Origin: Actinorhabdospora filicis
GTDB lineage: Bacteria > Actinomycetota > Actinomycetes > Mycobacteriales > Micromonosporaceae
Direction: 5' to 3'
Assembly: GCF_030269765.1 (NCBI RefSeq)
Contig: NZ_BSTX01000001.1
Span: 2,287,571 to 2,351,570 of the forward strand
Length of the DNA: 64,000 bases
Under the pieces are notes generated by a model. That model saw only the letters and a program-made list of their open reading frames with translations. It was not told where the DNA came from and did no database searches. A program made the translations under genes and the position numbers. Of this stretch, positions 51,748 to 59,935 are shown piece by piece. Each line of letters starts with the position of its first letter. Within the stretch, counting starts at the first letter, position 1.

Positions 51748-52494
51748 TCAGACCAGCTGCACGCCGCTGGCCGTCGCCGACACCACGATCGCGTCGGTCT
51801 CGACCTTCACGTCGTTCAGCGCGAGGTCGTAGGGCAGCGGGGGCAGCGGGATCTCCTTGTTCAGCTTCTGCGCGAAGGCGTTGATCATCCCGTCCGCGCC
51901 GGGGATGGGCGAGCCGCCGACGGGACGCAGCTGGTCCACCGTCACCGACACCGCGTCCTTCGACACCTGCACCGTCCCGGTGCCCTCCAGCGACACCGAG
52001 ACACCGGCCGCCTCCAGGGTCGCGGTGATCTTCAGCTTGCCGCCCACACCCTCGATGCGCAGGTTGGAGGTGGTCTCGCCCATCAGCTCGGTGACGGTCT
52101 TGTAGTCCAGCTTCGCCTCGGCCGTCATCGATCCGGCGGTGATGGGGCCCTGCCCCTTGAGCACCTGCGACAGCGGGGCGTCCACATTGGACGCGTGCAC
52201 GTCCAGCCGGGGCAGCGTCACGCCGCTGGCGGTGAGGTCCTTGAAGCCGATGTCGATGCGGTCGTAGTTGCCGCCCAGGACCTGCGTCAGGAACGGGAAG
52301 CCGGTCACGTCCACGTCCGGCTCGGACTTCAGCTCGATCTTCTGGTTACCGGCCTCTTTGGCGATGAGGGTGGCGACCTTGTTCTCGGCGATCGAGGCGG
52401 CGATCCGGTCGGTGAGGACGACGAGTCCCGCGAGGATCACCACGATGATGACGGTGACCCGGAACGCCTTCTTCTTCCACCACGGTTTCGGCAC
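51748..52494 (-). CDS. DUF2993 family protein (LmeA-like)
   Basis: A 248-residue protein with an N-terminal signal anchor (VTVIIVVILAGLVVLTDRIA) followed by the DUF2993 pattern (GFPFLTQVLGGNYDRIDIGF, TASGVTLPRLDVHASNVDAP, and LPPLPYDLALNDVKV at the end). In mycobacteria LmeA (Rv0817c) lies between the rhodanese gene and glnR, as here, and has been linked to lipomannan trimming in the periplasm. The same enzyme activity here is an assumption. It is followed by a shared terminator. Confidence 0.85.
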   Translation of the reverse strand: MPKPWWKKKAFRVTVIIVVILAGLVVLTDRIAASIAENKVATLIAKEAGNQKIELKSEPDVDVTGFPFLTQVLGGNYDRIDIGFKDLTASGVTLPRLDVHASNVDAPLSQVLKGQGPITAGSMTAEAKLDYKTVTELMGETTSNLRIEGVGGKLKITATLEAAGVSVSLEGTGTVQVSKDAVSVTVDQLRPVGGSPIPGADGMINAFAQKLNKEIPLPPLPYDLALNDVKVETDAIVVSATASGVQLV

Positions 52495-52522
52495 GTCTCT
52501 CCCAAGGGGTGTTCGAGGGGTG

Positions 52523-53386
52523 TCACAGACCGCGGGCCAGGTACAGCACCCCGATCAGGTACGCCATCGGCGCCGCGAACGCGAACGCGAGGAGCGGGCC
52601 GAGCGCGTGGCGCACCGGCCATGGTGCCACGTTCTCGCCAGCCAGCCGCCGTCCGACGTTGATGTAGGTGGCGCCCAGGTCGGCCAGGACGGCCGTCACC
52701 GACACCACCAGTCCCGCCACCGCGGCCCGCGCCGGGGACGGGCCCTGCAACAGGACGCCGGAGTACGCGCTGACCGCGGTCCCGACCATGCTGCCCAGGA
52801 CGATCCCGAACGCGCCGCGCGCGACGTGCGGGGCGATGCGCGGCAGGGGCAGCGTCGCGTCCGACATGCGCGCCACGATCACGGCCGTACCGGCCGCCAG
52901 CAGCGCCCCCGCCAGGATCGTCTTACCGCCCCCGGGATGCCGCGCCATGGCCACCGGCATCGCCAGCGCGACCACACCGACCACGCACGCCATCGCCGTG
53001 GCGAAGGACTCGGTGAGCCACTCCCGACCGCCCTTGCGCCCGAACAGCTGCGCCACCAGCACGAAACCGAACGCGCCCGCCACGACGTAGGCCAGCGGCG
53101 CCAGCGTCAGCGGATGCCGGTACACCGCGAACCAGTCGGCCGCGCCGGCGCTCGCCACGCCCGCCACCACCGAGATCCACGGCGCGGCCGGGCGCGCCTG
53201 CCACACCACGCACACCACGAACGCGGCCTGCACGGCGAAGGTGATCGCGGCGAAGACGGGGTGCTTGAGCTGCGAGCCGACCAGCAGGGACGCGGTCAGC
53301 AGCCCCGCCCAGGCGGCGACCGCCACGCAGACCAGACGGCGCACGGGAGGAGCGATGGGCACGCGGGGGGCCTCGGCGTCCGTCAT
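52523..53386 (-). CDS. Polytopic membrane protein of unknown function
   Basis: The protein has 287 residues and about eight to nine hydrophobic helices (LVCVAVAAWAGLLTASLLVG, ITFAVQAAFVVCVVWQ, YVVAGAFGFVLVAQLFG, LAFAFAAPMAYLIGVLYLAR). No family signature seen. ATG 53386 is used; GTG 53407 and a longer frame are in phase, with no clear ribosome site for any. It lies between the DUF2993 gene (28-bp gap, same strand) and divergent glnR, and a GlnR box lies about 100 bp upstream. Confidence 0.65.
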   Translation of the reverse strand: MTDAEAPRVPIAPPVRRLVCVAVAAWAGLLTASLLVGSQLKHPVFAAITFAVQAAFVVCVVWQARPAAPWISVVAGVASAGAADWFAVYRHPLTLAPLAYVVAGAFGFVLVAQLFGRKGGREWLTESFATAMACVVGVVALAMPVAMARHPGGGKTILAGALLAAGTAVIVARMSDATLPLPRIAPHVARGAFGIVLGSMVGTAVSAYSGVLLQGPSPARAAVAGLVVSVTAVLADLGATYINVGRRLAGENVAPWPVRHALGPLLAFAFAAPMAYLIGVLYLARGL

Positions 53387-53486
53387 CGGCTCGGCAGGGT
53401 TCGACACCTCGTGATGGTGCCACGTGAAGCCCGTGGCCGCTGTCACGCCCTCCGCGGGGCCCCGCGTCCCACCCCATGGACCCCAC

Positions 53487-53513
53487 GTAACACACTTGAC
53501 ACAAAACAGTCAC
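53487..53513. promoter_or_regulatory. Candidate GlnR box between glnR and the membrane-protein gene
   Basis: GTAAC (53487-53491), six bases, GACAC (53498-53502), six bases, GTCAC (53509-53513). This matches the GlnR pattern gTnAc-n6-GaAAc repeated at 11-bp steps, with one mismatch in the middle element. TTGACA (53496-53501) overlaps as a possible -35. It would allow GlnR to regulate its own gene or the divergent one. Confidence 0.65.
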
Positions 53514-53633
53514 CGGACGTCATCTCCGCACCTACCGAACCCGTCGCGGCGTGGTTATCATCTGGTGAACGCCCCCCGCCCGCCGCCGACGCCGGGTCGA
53601 CGAAGCGGTGAACGCACGCGGAGGAGGACGCCC

Positions 53634-54323
53634 ATGGACCTGTTGATCCTCACGGCAGACGCGGACGGCACGGCGGTGCTGCCCGCCCTCGATCTCCTCC
53701 CGCACCGGCTGCGAACCGCCGACCGCGACGTGCGGTCCCTGCTGTCGGGCCCCAGCCCCGACATCGTCGTCGTGGACGGCCGCCGCGACCTCGCCGACGC
53801 CCGCGCCACCTGCCGCCTCCTGCGCACCACCGGCCTGAACGTGCCGCTGCTGGTGGTCCTCGCCGAGTCCGGGCTCATCGCGGTCAACCCCGACTGGGGC
53901 TTCGACGACTTCCTCCTGTGCACCGCCGGGCCCGCCGAGGTGGAGGCCCGGCTGCGGCTGGCCGGGAAGATGGCCGAGGCCGAACCCGAGGGGAACCTCG
54001 TGCGCGCCGGGGACCTCACCATCGACCCCGACACCTACGCCGCCCGCCTCAAGGGCCGCCCGCTCGACCTCACCTACAAGGAGTTCGAGCTCCTGCGCTT
54101 CCTCGCCCAGCACCCCGGGCGCGTCTTCACCCGCGACCAGCTCCTGCGCGAGGTCTGGGGCTACGACTACTTCGGCGGCACCCGCACCGTCGACGTGCAC
54201 GTGCGGCGGCTGCGGGCCAAGCTCGGCAGCGAGTACGAGTCGCTGATCGGCACCGTCCGCCAGGTCGGCTACAAGTTCGTCGCCCCGCCGCCGCGCCAGC
54301 TGCCCGACCGCGTGCCGGTCTAG
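53634..54323 (+). CDS. glnR: Nitrogen-response regulator GlnR
   Basis: A 229-residue OmpR-family regulator. The receiver part reads [40 protein letters not shown] and [20 protein letters not shown], the atypical GlnR receiver, which works as a dimer without phosphorelay. The C-terminal winged helix reads [40 protein letters not shown] and [18 protein letters not shown]. GlnR switches nitrogen assimilation genes such as glnA and amtB. GAGGAGGA lies 5-6 bases before the ATG. Its last four bases overlap the end of mshD, the same neighbour as in mycobacteria. Confidence 0.95.
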   Translation: MDLLILTADADGTAVLPALDLLPHRLRTADRDVRSLLSGPSPDIVVVDGRRDLADARATCRLLRTTGLNVPLLVVLAESGLIAVNPDWGFDDFLLCTAGPAEVEARLRLAGKMAEAEPEGNLVRAGDLTIDPDTYAARLKGRPLDLTYKEFELLRFLAQHPGRVFTRDQLLREVWGYDYFGGTRTVDVHVRRLRAKLGSEYESLIGTVRQVGYKFVAPPPRQLPDRVPV

Positions 54324-55201
54324 GCCCTTTCGTATTGGACGTCGGTCGACCAGCGGGTGAACCCGCTGCGCTCGTACAGCCGCAGCGCGGCGGTGTTCTC
54401 GCCGTCCACGTACAGCATCACGTTCGCCAGGCCCAGCCGCGCCAGATGCCGCAGGCCCACGTCGGTGAGGACCCGGCCCAGGCCGATGCCCTGCGCGTCG
54501 GGGTCCACCGCCAGCACGTAGACCTCGCCGATCGGCGAGGCGCCCTCATGGACCTTCGTCCAGTGGAAGCCGATGACCTCGCCGTCGCGTTCGGCCAGGA
54601 ACAGCCCCTCGGCGTCGAACCACGGCTCGGCGAGGCGCTCGTCGAGGTCCTTGCGGGTCATCCGGCCCTGCTCGGGGTGCCAGGAGAAGGCCCGCGCGTT
54701 CACCGCCAGCCACTTGTCCTCGTCGCCCTCCATGAACGTCCGGATCGTCACCCCCTCCGGCACCTTCGGGGCGGCCACAGTGGACAGCCGCTTGCGCAGC
54801 CGGAACAGGTTCCGCACCGCCGACAGTCCATAGTGCTGCGCGAGCGCGCCGGCCGACGGGTGATCGCCGTGCGCCCAGATCCGGATCGGAGTCGCGGCAA
54901 CCACTTCCGACACCAGACGGCCACCGAATCCTCGCCCACGGTGAGCGGGGTGGACGCAGAGCTCACTCGAAGCTGACGTATCGTGGTCACCGCGCTCGAC
55001 GAACGCGTAGCCGAGCAGCCGTTCGTCGTCGCGGAGGAGCAGGTGCGTCAGTCCGTTCGTCTTGTGCCGCAGGGCCAGCAGGACGTGCTCGGACACCGGC
55101 GCGGTGCCGTCGGCGGTGGCGCAGTCGGCGACCAGCGCGGCCACCTCGGCGACGTCGGCGTCCGAGAGGTCGGCGCCCTGGAGGGTCACAAGTCGTTCCA
55201 C
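54320..55201 (-). CDS. mshD: Mycothiol synthase (MshD)
   Basis: The 293-residue protein has two GNAT domains. The first holds [20 protein letters not shown]. The second holds [20 protein letters not shown], the acetyl-CoA loop, and ends [20 protein letters not shown]. MshD acetylates the cysteine of Cys-GlcN-inositol, the last step of mycothiol synthesis. The start is GTG 55201: TACCGT lies 6 bases upstream with TTTCCC 16 bases before it, giving a leaderless transcript. ATG 55228 is in frame but overlaps that promoter. Confidence 0.93.
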   Translation of the reverse strand: MERLVTLQGADLSDADVAEVAALVADCATADGTAPVSEHVLLALRHKTNGLTHLLLRDDERLLGYAFVERGDHDTSASSELCVHPAHRGRGFGGRLVSEVVAATPIRIWAHGDHPSAGALAQHYGLSAVRNLFRLRKRLSTVAAPKVPEGVTIRTFMEGDEDKWLAVNARAFSWHPEQGRMTRKDLDERLAEPWFDAEGLFLAERDGEVIGFHWTKVHEGASPIGEVYVLAVDPDAQGIGLGRVLTDVGLRHLARLGLANVMLYVDGENTAALRLYERSGFTRWSTDVQYERA

Positions 55202-55299
55202 GCCTCCACGGTACGCGCGCTCGATCATCGGGAAACCGGCCTGTGCGAAATTCACGTGCAACCGAATCGGCGCGCCGAGCGTCCTTTACTACGAGACGT

Positions 55300-55385
55300 G
55301 ATCGGTCCCGGGGGGATCGGGACCGATCGCCCGAGCCACCACTAGTGGCTCCTTACGGGCGGGCACCGTGCCGGGGTGCCCGCCC
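55300..55385. ncRNA. Three consecutive perfect hairpins, possible small RNA
   Basis: Stem 1: 55300-55309 with 55319-55328 (10 bp, loop mostly G, so C6 on the minus strand). Stem 2: 55333-55339 with 55345-55351 (7 bp). Stem 3: 55357-55367 with 55375-55385 (11 bp), followed by gccttcg. They fill the space between the mshD promoter and the next gene. Neither flanking gene needs a terminator here, so a structured RNA is possible. Strand and ends unknown. Confidence 0.4.
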
Positions 55386-55501
55386 GCCTTCGTCTCCGCC
55401 CCCGTTATCCGACTGCAACCCTCCACCACCACTTCGTCTTATTGCCTCCACGCACCGTGCGCGCGACGATGACGCCACCACGCCCGGTCATGGAGGATCC
55501 G

Positions 55502-57025
55502 ATGAGCGCCTACGACGACTTCGTCGCCTTCGTGCACGGCAAGATCCACGACCTGCGCCGCGAGGCGCACCAGGTCACCGGCGACGACGGCCTCACCGAC
55601 CAGCTCGTCGTCCTGGCCCTGGCCCGGCTGGCCGCCCGCTACCAGTCCACAAGGGACCTCGACCCGGCCGAGGCCGAGCAGGCCGCCTACGACGCCCTCG
55701 CCGCCGAAACGGGCCCCCTCCTGCGCGGCGGGGACGAGCCGGTCGACACCGGCCAGTCCGAATACGAGGAGAGCGTCCACCGCGCCGCCACGCCCCTCGA
55801 ACTCGCCGACGCCGCCTGGGCCCGCGGACGCCGGTTGCGCCGCCGCCGCTGGCGCCGCATCGTCATCACCCTGGTCATCGTGGCCCTGCTGCTGACCTTC
55901 TACCAGCTCGCCTCCGGCGTCGAGACGCCTCCCGAGCCCGACCCGCACGCCGACGACCCCACCCGCACCGCCTACCTCATGCACGAGGTGGACCTGCTGC
56001 CCAGCGCGCCCGCCCTGGCCCGCGCGCCCAAATGGACCGACGCCAACCCGGCCATCCCCTCACTGCCCGCGTCCATCACGCTCGAACCCAACGCGCCACC
56101 GGTCTCCGGCGGCACCATCGACGTCATCACCGCCGCCGCCCAATCCGTGAACGGCGGCCCGGTCTACCTCATCGACTCCAAGGGGTTCACCTACCTGCTC
56201 GACGGCTACCAGCCGAACCTGGTCGCCTCCCAGAGCCTCAAGAGCGCCCTCACCAAACACGCCGTGGCCCCCGGCGGCAAACGGATCCTCCTCGCCCAGG
56301 ACGACGCCGTGGTCGTCGTCGAACGCGACGGCACCCACCGGTCCTACCCCGTCCCGCTCAAGGAAGGCGCCGGCGCCGAGGTCGCCGACGCGTCCTGGTA
56401 CGGCGACACCGCCGTCCTGCTCACCCAGCGCGGCGGCACCGCCCTCCTCGACGTCACCACCGGAACCTGGACGACGCAACCCTTCCAGGGCACCGACGCC
56501 GTCCCGCCGACCGCCATCGGCCCCCAGCTCTACACCCTCACCCCCGGCCCGCTCAACCAGTACGGCGCCTACCTCGACGCCGTCGCCTGGGACCTGCCCA
56601 CCGCCACCGCCACCGCCGCCTGGAAATCCGAGAAGCACCTGGCCACCGAGGCCACCTGGATCTCCTCCTTCGGCACCTTCGGCGAGATGCGCCGCAACCT
56701 GGTGGCCAAGGAATGCGAGGTCCGCGACGGCGGGCTCGACATGCCCGAGGGCTACGGCGCCGCCCAGGACTGCCTGCTCATCGCCGACGTCACCACCGGC
56801 GCCATGACCCGCGCCCTCGTCCGCGACAGCAGCCACGCCGTCGGCGTCCGCAGCGGCTTCCTCGGCTGGCTCGACGACGACGTCCTGCTGCTGTCCAGCA
56901 TGGACGCCGCCACCGCCAGCACCCTCGTCCTGGCCTGGAGCCTCGGCACCGGCGAACTGCGCCTGATCAGCTCGATCGGATCGATGACCGCCCTCGCCCT
57001 CGCCCCCGGCCTCGCGCGCGGCTGA
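55502..57025 (+). CDS. Single-TM protein with large outer, propeller-like domain
   Basis: A 507-residue protein. The cytosolic start (MSAYDDFVAFVHGKIHDLRR, LVVLALARLAARYQSTRDLD) is about 115 residues, then an Arg-rich stop and one membrane helix (RIVITLVIVALLLTFYQLAS). An outer domain of about 360 residues has repeated short strands (GGPVYLIDSKGFTYLLDGYQ, DAVVVVERDGTHRSYPVPL, GDTAVLLTQRGGTALLDVTT) that suggest a beta-propeller. Two Cys (KECEVRD and AQDCLLI) may pair. GGAGGA precedes the ATG. Family not recognised. The 3' end overlaps the acyltransferase gene by 59 bases. Confidence 0.7.
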   Translation: MSAYDDFVAFVHGKIHDLRREAHQVTGDDGLTDQLVVLALARLAARYQSTRDLDPAEAEQAAYDALAAETGPLLRGGDEPVDTGQSEYEESVHRAATPLELADAAWARGRRLRRRRWRRIVITLVIVALLLTFYQLASGVETPPEPDPHADDPTRTAYLMHEVDLLPSAPALARAPKWTDANPAIPSLPASITLEPNAPPVSGGTIDVITAAAQSVNGGPVYLIDSKGFTYLLDGYQPNLVASQSLKSALTKHAVAPGGKRILLAQDDAVVVVERDGTHRSYPVPLKEGAGAEVADASWYGDTAVLLTQRGGTALLDVTTGTWTTQPFQGTDAVPPTAIGPQLYTLTPGPLNQYGAYLDAVAWDLPTATATAAWKSEKHLATEATWISSFGTFGEMRRNLVAKECEVRDGGLDMPEGYGAAQDCLLIADVTTGAMTRALVRDSSHAVGVRSGFLGWLDDDVLLLSSMDAATASTLVLAWSLGTGELRLISSIGSMTALALAPGLARG

Positions 57026-58058
57026 GCGCGGCGATCAGCAGGACCGTGCAGGCCAGCGAACCCACCAGCACCACCGGCCGCGTCGCCCACCACGACGCGT
57101 CGGAGGTCTCGGCGGTGAACGCGGTGCCCAGGACCCGGTAGGCGGCGTAGCTGAAGACGGCCGCGCCGGTGGTGTGCAGCAGGAAGACCGGCAGCCCGTA
57201 CTTGTTGGCCACACCCAGCATCCGCGCCGGTCCGGGCTTGGCCAGCCAGCGCTCGGCGGCCGGGCGCAGCAGCGCCATCAGTCCGATCTGGACGGTCAGC
57301 AGCCCCAGGATCGCCACCGTGGGCGGGTTCATGTTCGAGTACTTCATGCCGGGCACGCCGACCATCGCGCCGGGGTAGCCCAGGACCCCGACCAGCAGGG
57401 CGAGCGTCCCCAGCCCGCCGCCCGCGACGGCCAGCGCGGCACCGCGTCCCAGCTCGCGCAGCCGCTCGTGGGAGAACCCGGCCTGGTGCGCGGCCAGCCA
57501 AACGAAGGCGTAGTTGGCGTACCCGGCGTTCTCCAGGTCGAAGCGGAAGCGGATCACGTCGGCGATCACCGCGCCCAGGATGAACGCGCCCGGCGCCCAC
57601 AGCCCGAACCGGCGGTGCAGCCGGCGGGCCAGCGGCGCGGCCACGATCAGCCCGGCGTAGATGCCCAGGAACCACAGTGGACTCAGCACCAGTTTCACCA
57701 CGCGGTAGACGGTCTCGCCGTCGTTGCCCGAGGCCAGCAGGCATCCGGCCACGACCCACACCGCCACCAGGGCCAGCGCCGGGACGAGCAGTCCCGCCAG
57801 CCGCTTGAGGACCCACGTCACCGGGTGGCCGCCCCGCTCCAGCGAGCGGGCGTGCCCGTAGCCGCCGATGTAGAAGAACAGCGGCATGACCTGCAGGACC
57901 CAGGTGATGATCCACAGGCCCGGCACGAACTCCATCGGGCTGGAGGTGTGCGGTCCGTCCTCGTGCCACTTCAGGACCGTGAAGGCCAGGTGGCTGGCGA
58001 CGACGATGGCCAGCGAGAAGCCGCGCAGCAGGTCGAGGTATCCGTCGCGCCCCTTCAC
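56967..58058 (-). CDS. Acyltransferase family membrane protein (Acyl_transf_3/OafB-like)
   Basis: The 363-residue protein has the acyltransferase-3 pattern: GRDGYLDLLRGFSLAIVVAS with the R-x10-H region near residue 20, MPLFFYIGGYGHARSLERG, and LSPLWFLGIYAGLIVAAPLA, with about ten membrane helices. Such proteins acetylate or acylate sugars and peptidoglycan outside the cell. The tail is a low-complexity RGRGRGRGRSS run that overlaps the convergent gene. The start is GTG 58058, overlapping the stop of the upstream secreted hydrolase (GTGA). Confidence 0.82.
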   Translation of the reverse strand: MKGRDGYLDLLRGFSLAIVVASHLAFTVLKWHEDGPHTSSPMEFVPGLWIITWVLQVMPLFFYIGGYGHARSLERGGHPVTWVLKRLAGLLVPALALVAVWVVAGCLLASGNDGETVYRVVKLVLSPLWFLGIYAGLIVAAPLARRLHRRFGLWAPGAFILGAVIADVIRFRFDLENAGYANYAFVWLAAHQAGFSHERLRELGRGAALAVAGGGLGTLALLVGVLGYPGAMVGVPGMKYSNMNPPTVAILGLLTVQIGLMALLRPAAERWLAKPGPARMLGVANKYGLPVFLLHTTGAAVFSYAAYRVLGTAFTAETSDASWWATRPVVLVGSLACTVLLIAALSRARGRGRGRGRSSIRSS

Positions 58059-59032
58059 GCCGCGCTCCCGTGCCCGGCGGCGATCGCGGCCATGCCCCGC
58101 AGGCTCGCACCCTCGAAGTAGTGGTCGTGGCCGTGGATTCCGCTGGTGTCCAGGGGAAGCGCGCCGAAGCCGGCATCGGTCGGGTCGACTCCGTGGCCGA
58201 AGCCGAGGATCCGCACGTCGGGGATGTTGGCGATCGGGTCGTCCCCGGCCCGCCCGGCCCATAGCCGCGCGGTGGTGTCCAGCTCGGCGGCGCTCCCGAC
58301 GTCCATGCCGGGGCTGCCCACCACGATCAGGTCGGTCACCTCGGGCCCGAAGTCCGGTGCCGCGTAGGCGATCACGATGGTGCCGTAGGAGTGCCCGAGG
58401 ACGCTGATGGTGGCCTCCGGGCGGACCGCGTGCAGGCCCTTCGTGAACCGCGCCAGGGCCTCCCCGCCGGTCTCGGCGCGGCCGGAGCGGACCGTGGACA
58501 TGATGCCCAGCCCGTTCTCCGGGGAGTCGTAGCCCAGCCACGCCACCACCGCCAGGCCCGGGTCGTTCGCCGCCGCCTTGAGCTGCTCGGCCTGCCACAG
58601 CGGCGATCGCCGCAGCACGCCGCCCTGGCCGTCGTAGAAGTTGGCAAGGGTGTTGCTCATGCCCGGGACGATCACCGCGATCCGCTCGGCGGTGGCCAGA
58701 TCGCCCACCACGCGCACGATCCGGCCGTCCTGCCGCTCGTCGAGGGCCAGCAGGCCCTCGCCGCCGTTGGCGCGGTAGCGCAGCGCGATCGGCGCGCCGT
58801 CGAGGTTGCCGACCACGCCGGGGAACTCCGCGGCCAGCCGCCCGGCGTCCTCGGGGCTGAGGGACGCGAAGTACGCGGCGACCTCGTCCGGGCTCGCCGT
58901 CGCCGGGTCGAGCGCGGGAACGGCCGTGCGCCACGCGTCGGCGCCCGGCGGCTCGTAAGCGGCGGCGGGCGAGGCGGGCCACAGGAGGGCGAGGACGGCG
59001 GCGAGGGCGATGCGGGCGAACCAGCGGGTCAT
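58055..59032 (-). CDS. Secreted DUF1023 alpha/beta hydrolase
   Basis: A 325-residue protein with a signal peptide (MTRWFARIALAAVLALLWPA, cut near AAAYEPP) and the DUF1023 hydrolase fold: AVIVPGMSNTLANFYDGQGG, nucleophile elbow SVLGHSYGTIVIAYAA, VVGSPGMDV, and a His-rich end (GIHGHDHYFEGASLRGM). It acts outside the cell on an unknown ester or amide. It is the first gene of a coupled pair with the acyltransferase, so the two may deal with the same cell-surface acyl group. Confidence 0.85.
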   Translation of the reverse strand: MTRWFARIALAAVLALLWPASPAAAYEPPGADAWRTAVPALDPATASPDEVAAYFASLSPEDAGRLAAEFPGVVGNLDGAPIALRYRANGGEGLLALDERQDGRIVRVVGDLATAERIAVIVPGMSNTLANFYDGQGGVLRRSPLWQAEQLKAAANDPGLAVVAWLGYDSPENGLGIMSTVRSGRAETGGEALARFTKGLHAVRPEATISVLGHSYGTIVIAYAAPDFGPEVTDLIVVGSPGMDVGSAAELDTTARLWAGRAGDDPIANIPDVRILGFGHGVDPTDAGFGALPLDTSGIHGHDHYFEGASLRGMAAIAAGHGSAA

Positions 59033-59172
59033 GTCCCAGACGATCGCGGGACGGCCTGGGTGCCGCCCTCACACCGCGGAGTGGACTTGACCCCCTACCG
59101 GAGTATCACCGCGCCGGGGCCACCCGCTACCGCGCGGGTGGTGGCCCAGGTCAGCGCGTCGCGGGCCCGCCG

Positions 59173-59901
59173 TCACAGCGGCATGTACCGGCCGCCGTTG
59201 ACGTCGAGGGTCACTCCGGTGATGTAGGAGGCCTCCTCAGAGGCCAGGAACAGCACCGGATCCACCAGCTCCCGCAGCTCCGGCATCCGGCGCAGCGCGA
59301 TGGCGTCCAGCACGCCGTCGCGGTCCTCTTCGGACAGTCCGTCGAACATGCCGCGCACCCGCTCGGTGAGGAACAGCCCCGGCGCCACCGCGTTGACGCG
59401 CACGCCGTCGCCGCCCAGTTCCCGCGCGAGCTTGCGGACCAGCCCGCCGACGGCGGCCTTCGCGGCGGCGTAGGCGATCCCGGTGACCGGCGAGGGCTGC
59501 CGCCCGCCGATGGAGCCGCAGGCCACGACGCTGCCCCGGACCGCCCGCAGGTGCGGCAGCGCGGCCTGGCAGGCGAAGATGGTGCCCTTCACGTTGACGT
59601 CGAGAACCAGATCGACGTCGGCCTCCGGGGCGTCCGGCTCGCGCGAGGTGCCCAGCGAGCCACCGGCCAGGCACACCAGGACGTCGATGCCGCCGCGCTC
59701 GGCGGCCACCCGCGCGCACACCTCGTCCAGCGCGGCCCGGTCGGTCACCGAGACGGTGAAGTCACCGCCCACGGGGTCCACTGTGGAGACCGTGGCGCCC
59801 TCGCCGGCGAAGCCGTCGCGGACCGCCCGCCCGATGCCTCCCGCGCCGCCGGTGATCAACACGGACATACCGGCGAAGCGCTTCCTCTTGACGACCGTCA
59901 T
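59173..59901 (-). CDS. Short-chain dehydrogenase/reductase
   Basis: A 242-residue classical SDR: TGGAGGIGRAV (TGxxxGxG), VLVCLAGGSL (NAG variant), ACGSIGGRQPSPVTGIAYAA AKAA split as catalytic Ser and Tyr-x3-Lys, and VNAVAPGLFLTERV. It uses NAD(P)(H) on an alcohol or ketone. The ATG lies 6 bases behind TATCGT, so it is leaderless. It is divergent from the fused monooxygenase/flavin reductase and probably acts in the same aromatic or acyl-CoA pathway. Confidence 0.85.
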   Translation of the reverse strand: MTVVKRKRFAGMSVLITGGAGGIGRAVRDGFAGEGATVSTVDPVGGDFTVSVTDRAALDEVCARVAAERGGIDVLVCLAGGSLGTSREPDAPEADVDLVLDVNVKGTIFACQAALPHLRAVRGSVVACGSIGGRQPSPVTGIAYAAAKAAVGGLVRKLARELGGDGVRVNAVAPGLFLTERVRGMFDGLSEEDRDGVLDAIALRRMPELRELVDPVLFLASEEASYITGVTLDVNGGRYMPL

Positions 59902-59935
59902 CTTTGCACGATACTGAACCCGTGGAGTCCGGCAA
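59888..59935. promoter_or_regulatory. Interlocked divergent leaderless promoters
   Basis: Plus strand: TTGACG (59888-59893), 16 bases, GATACT (59910-59915), then 6 bases to GTG 59922. Minus strand: TTGCCG (59935-59930), 16 bases, TATCGT (59913-59908), then 6 bases to ATG 59901. The two -10 boxes share four bases and each -35 box lies beyond the other gene's transcript start, so only one polymerase can bind at a time. Confidence 0.8.
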
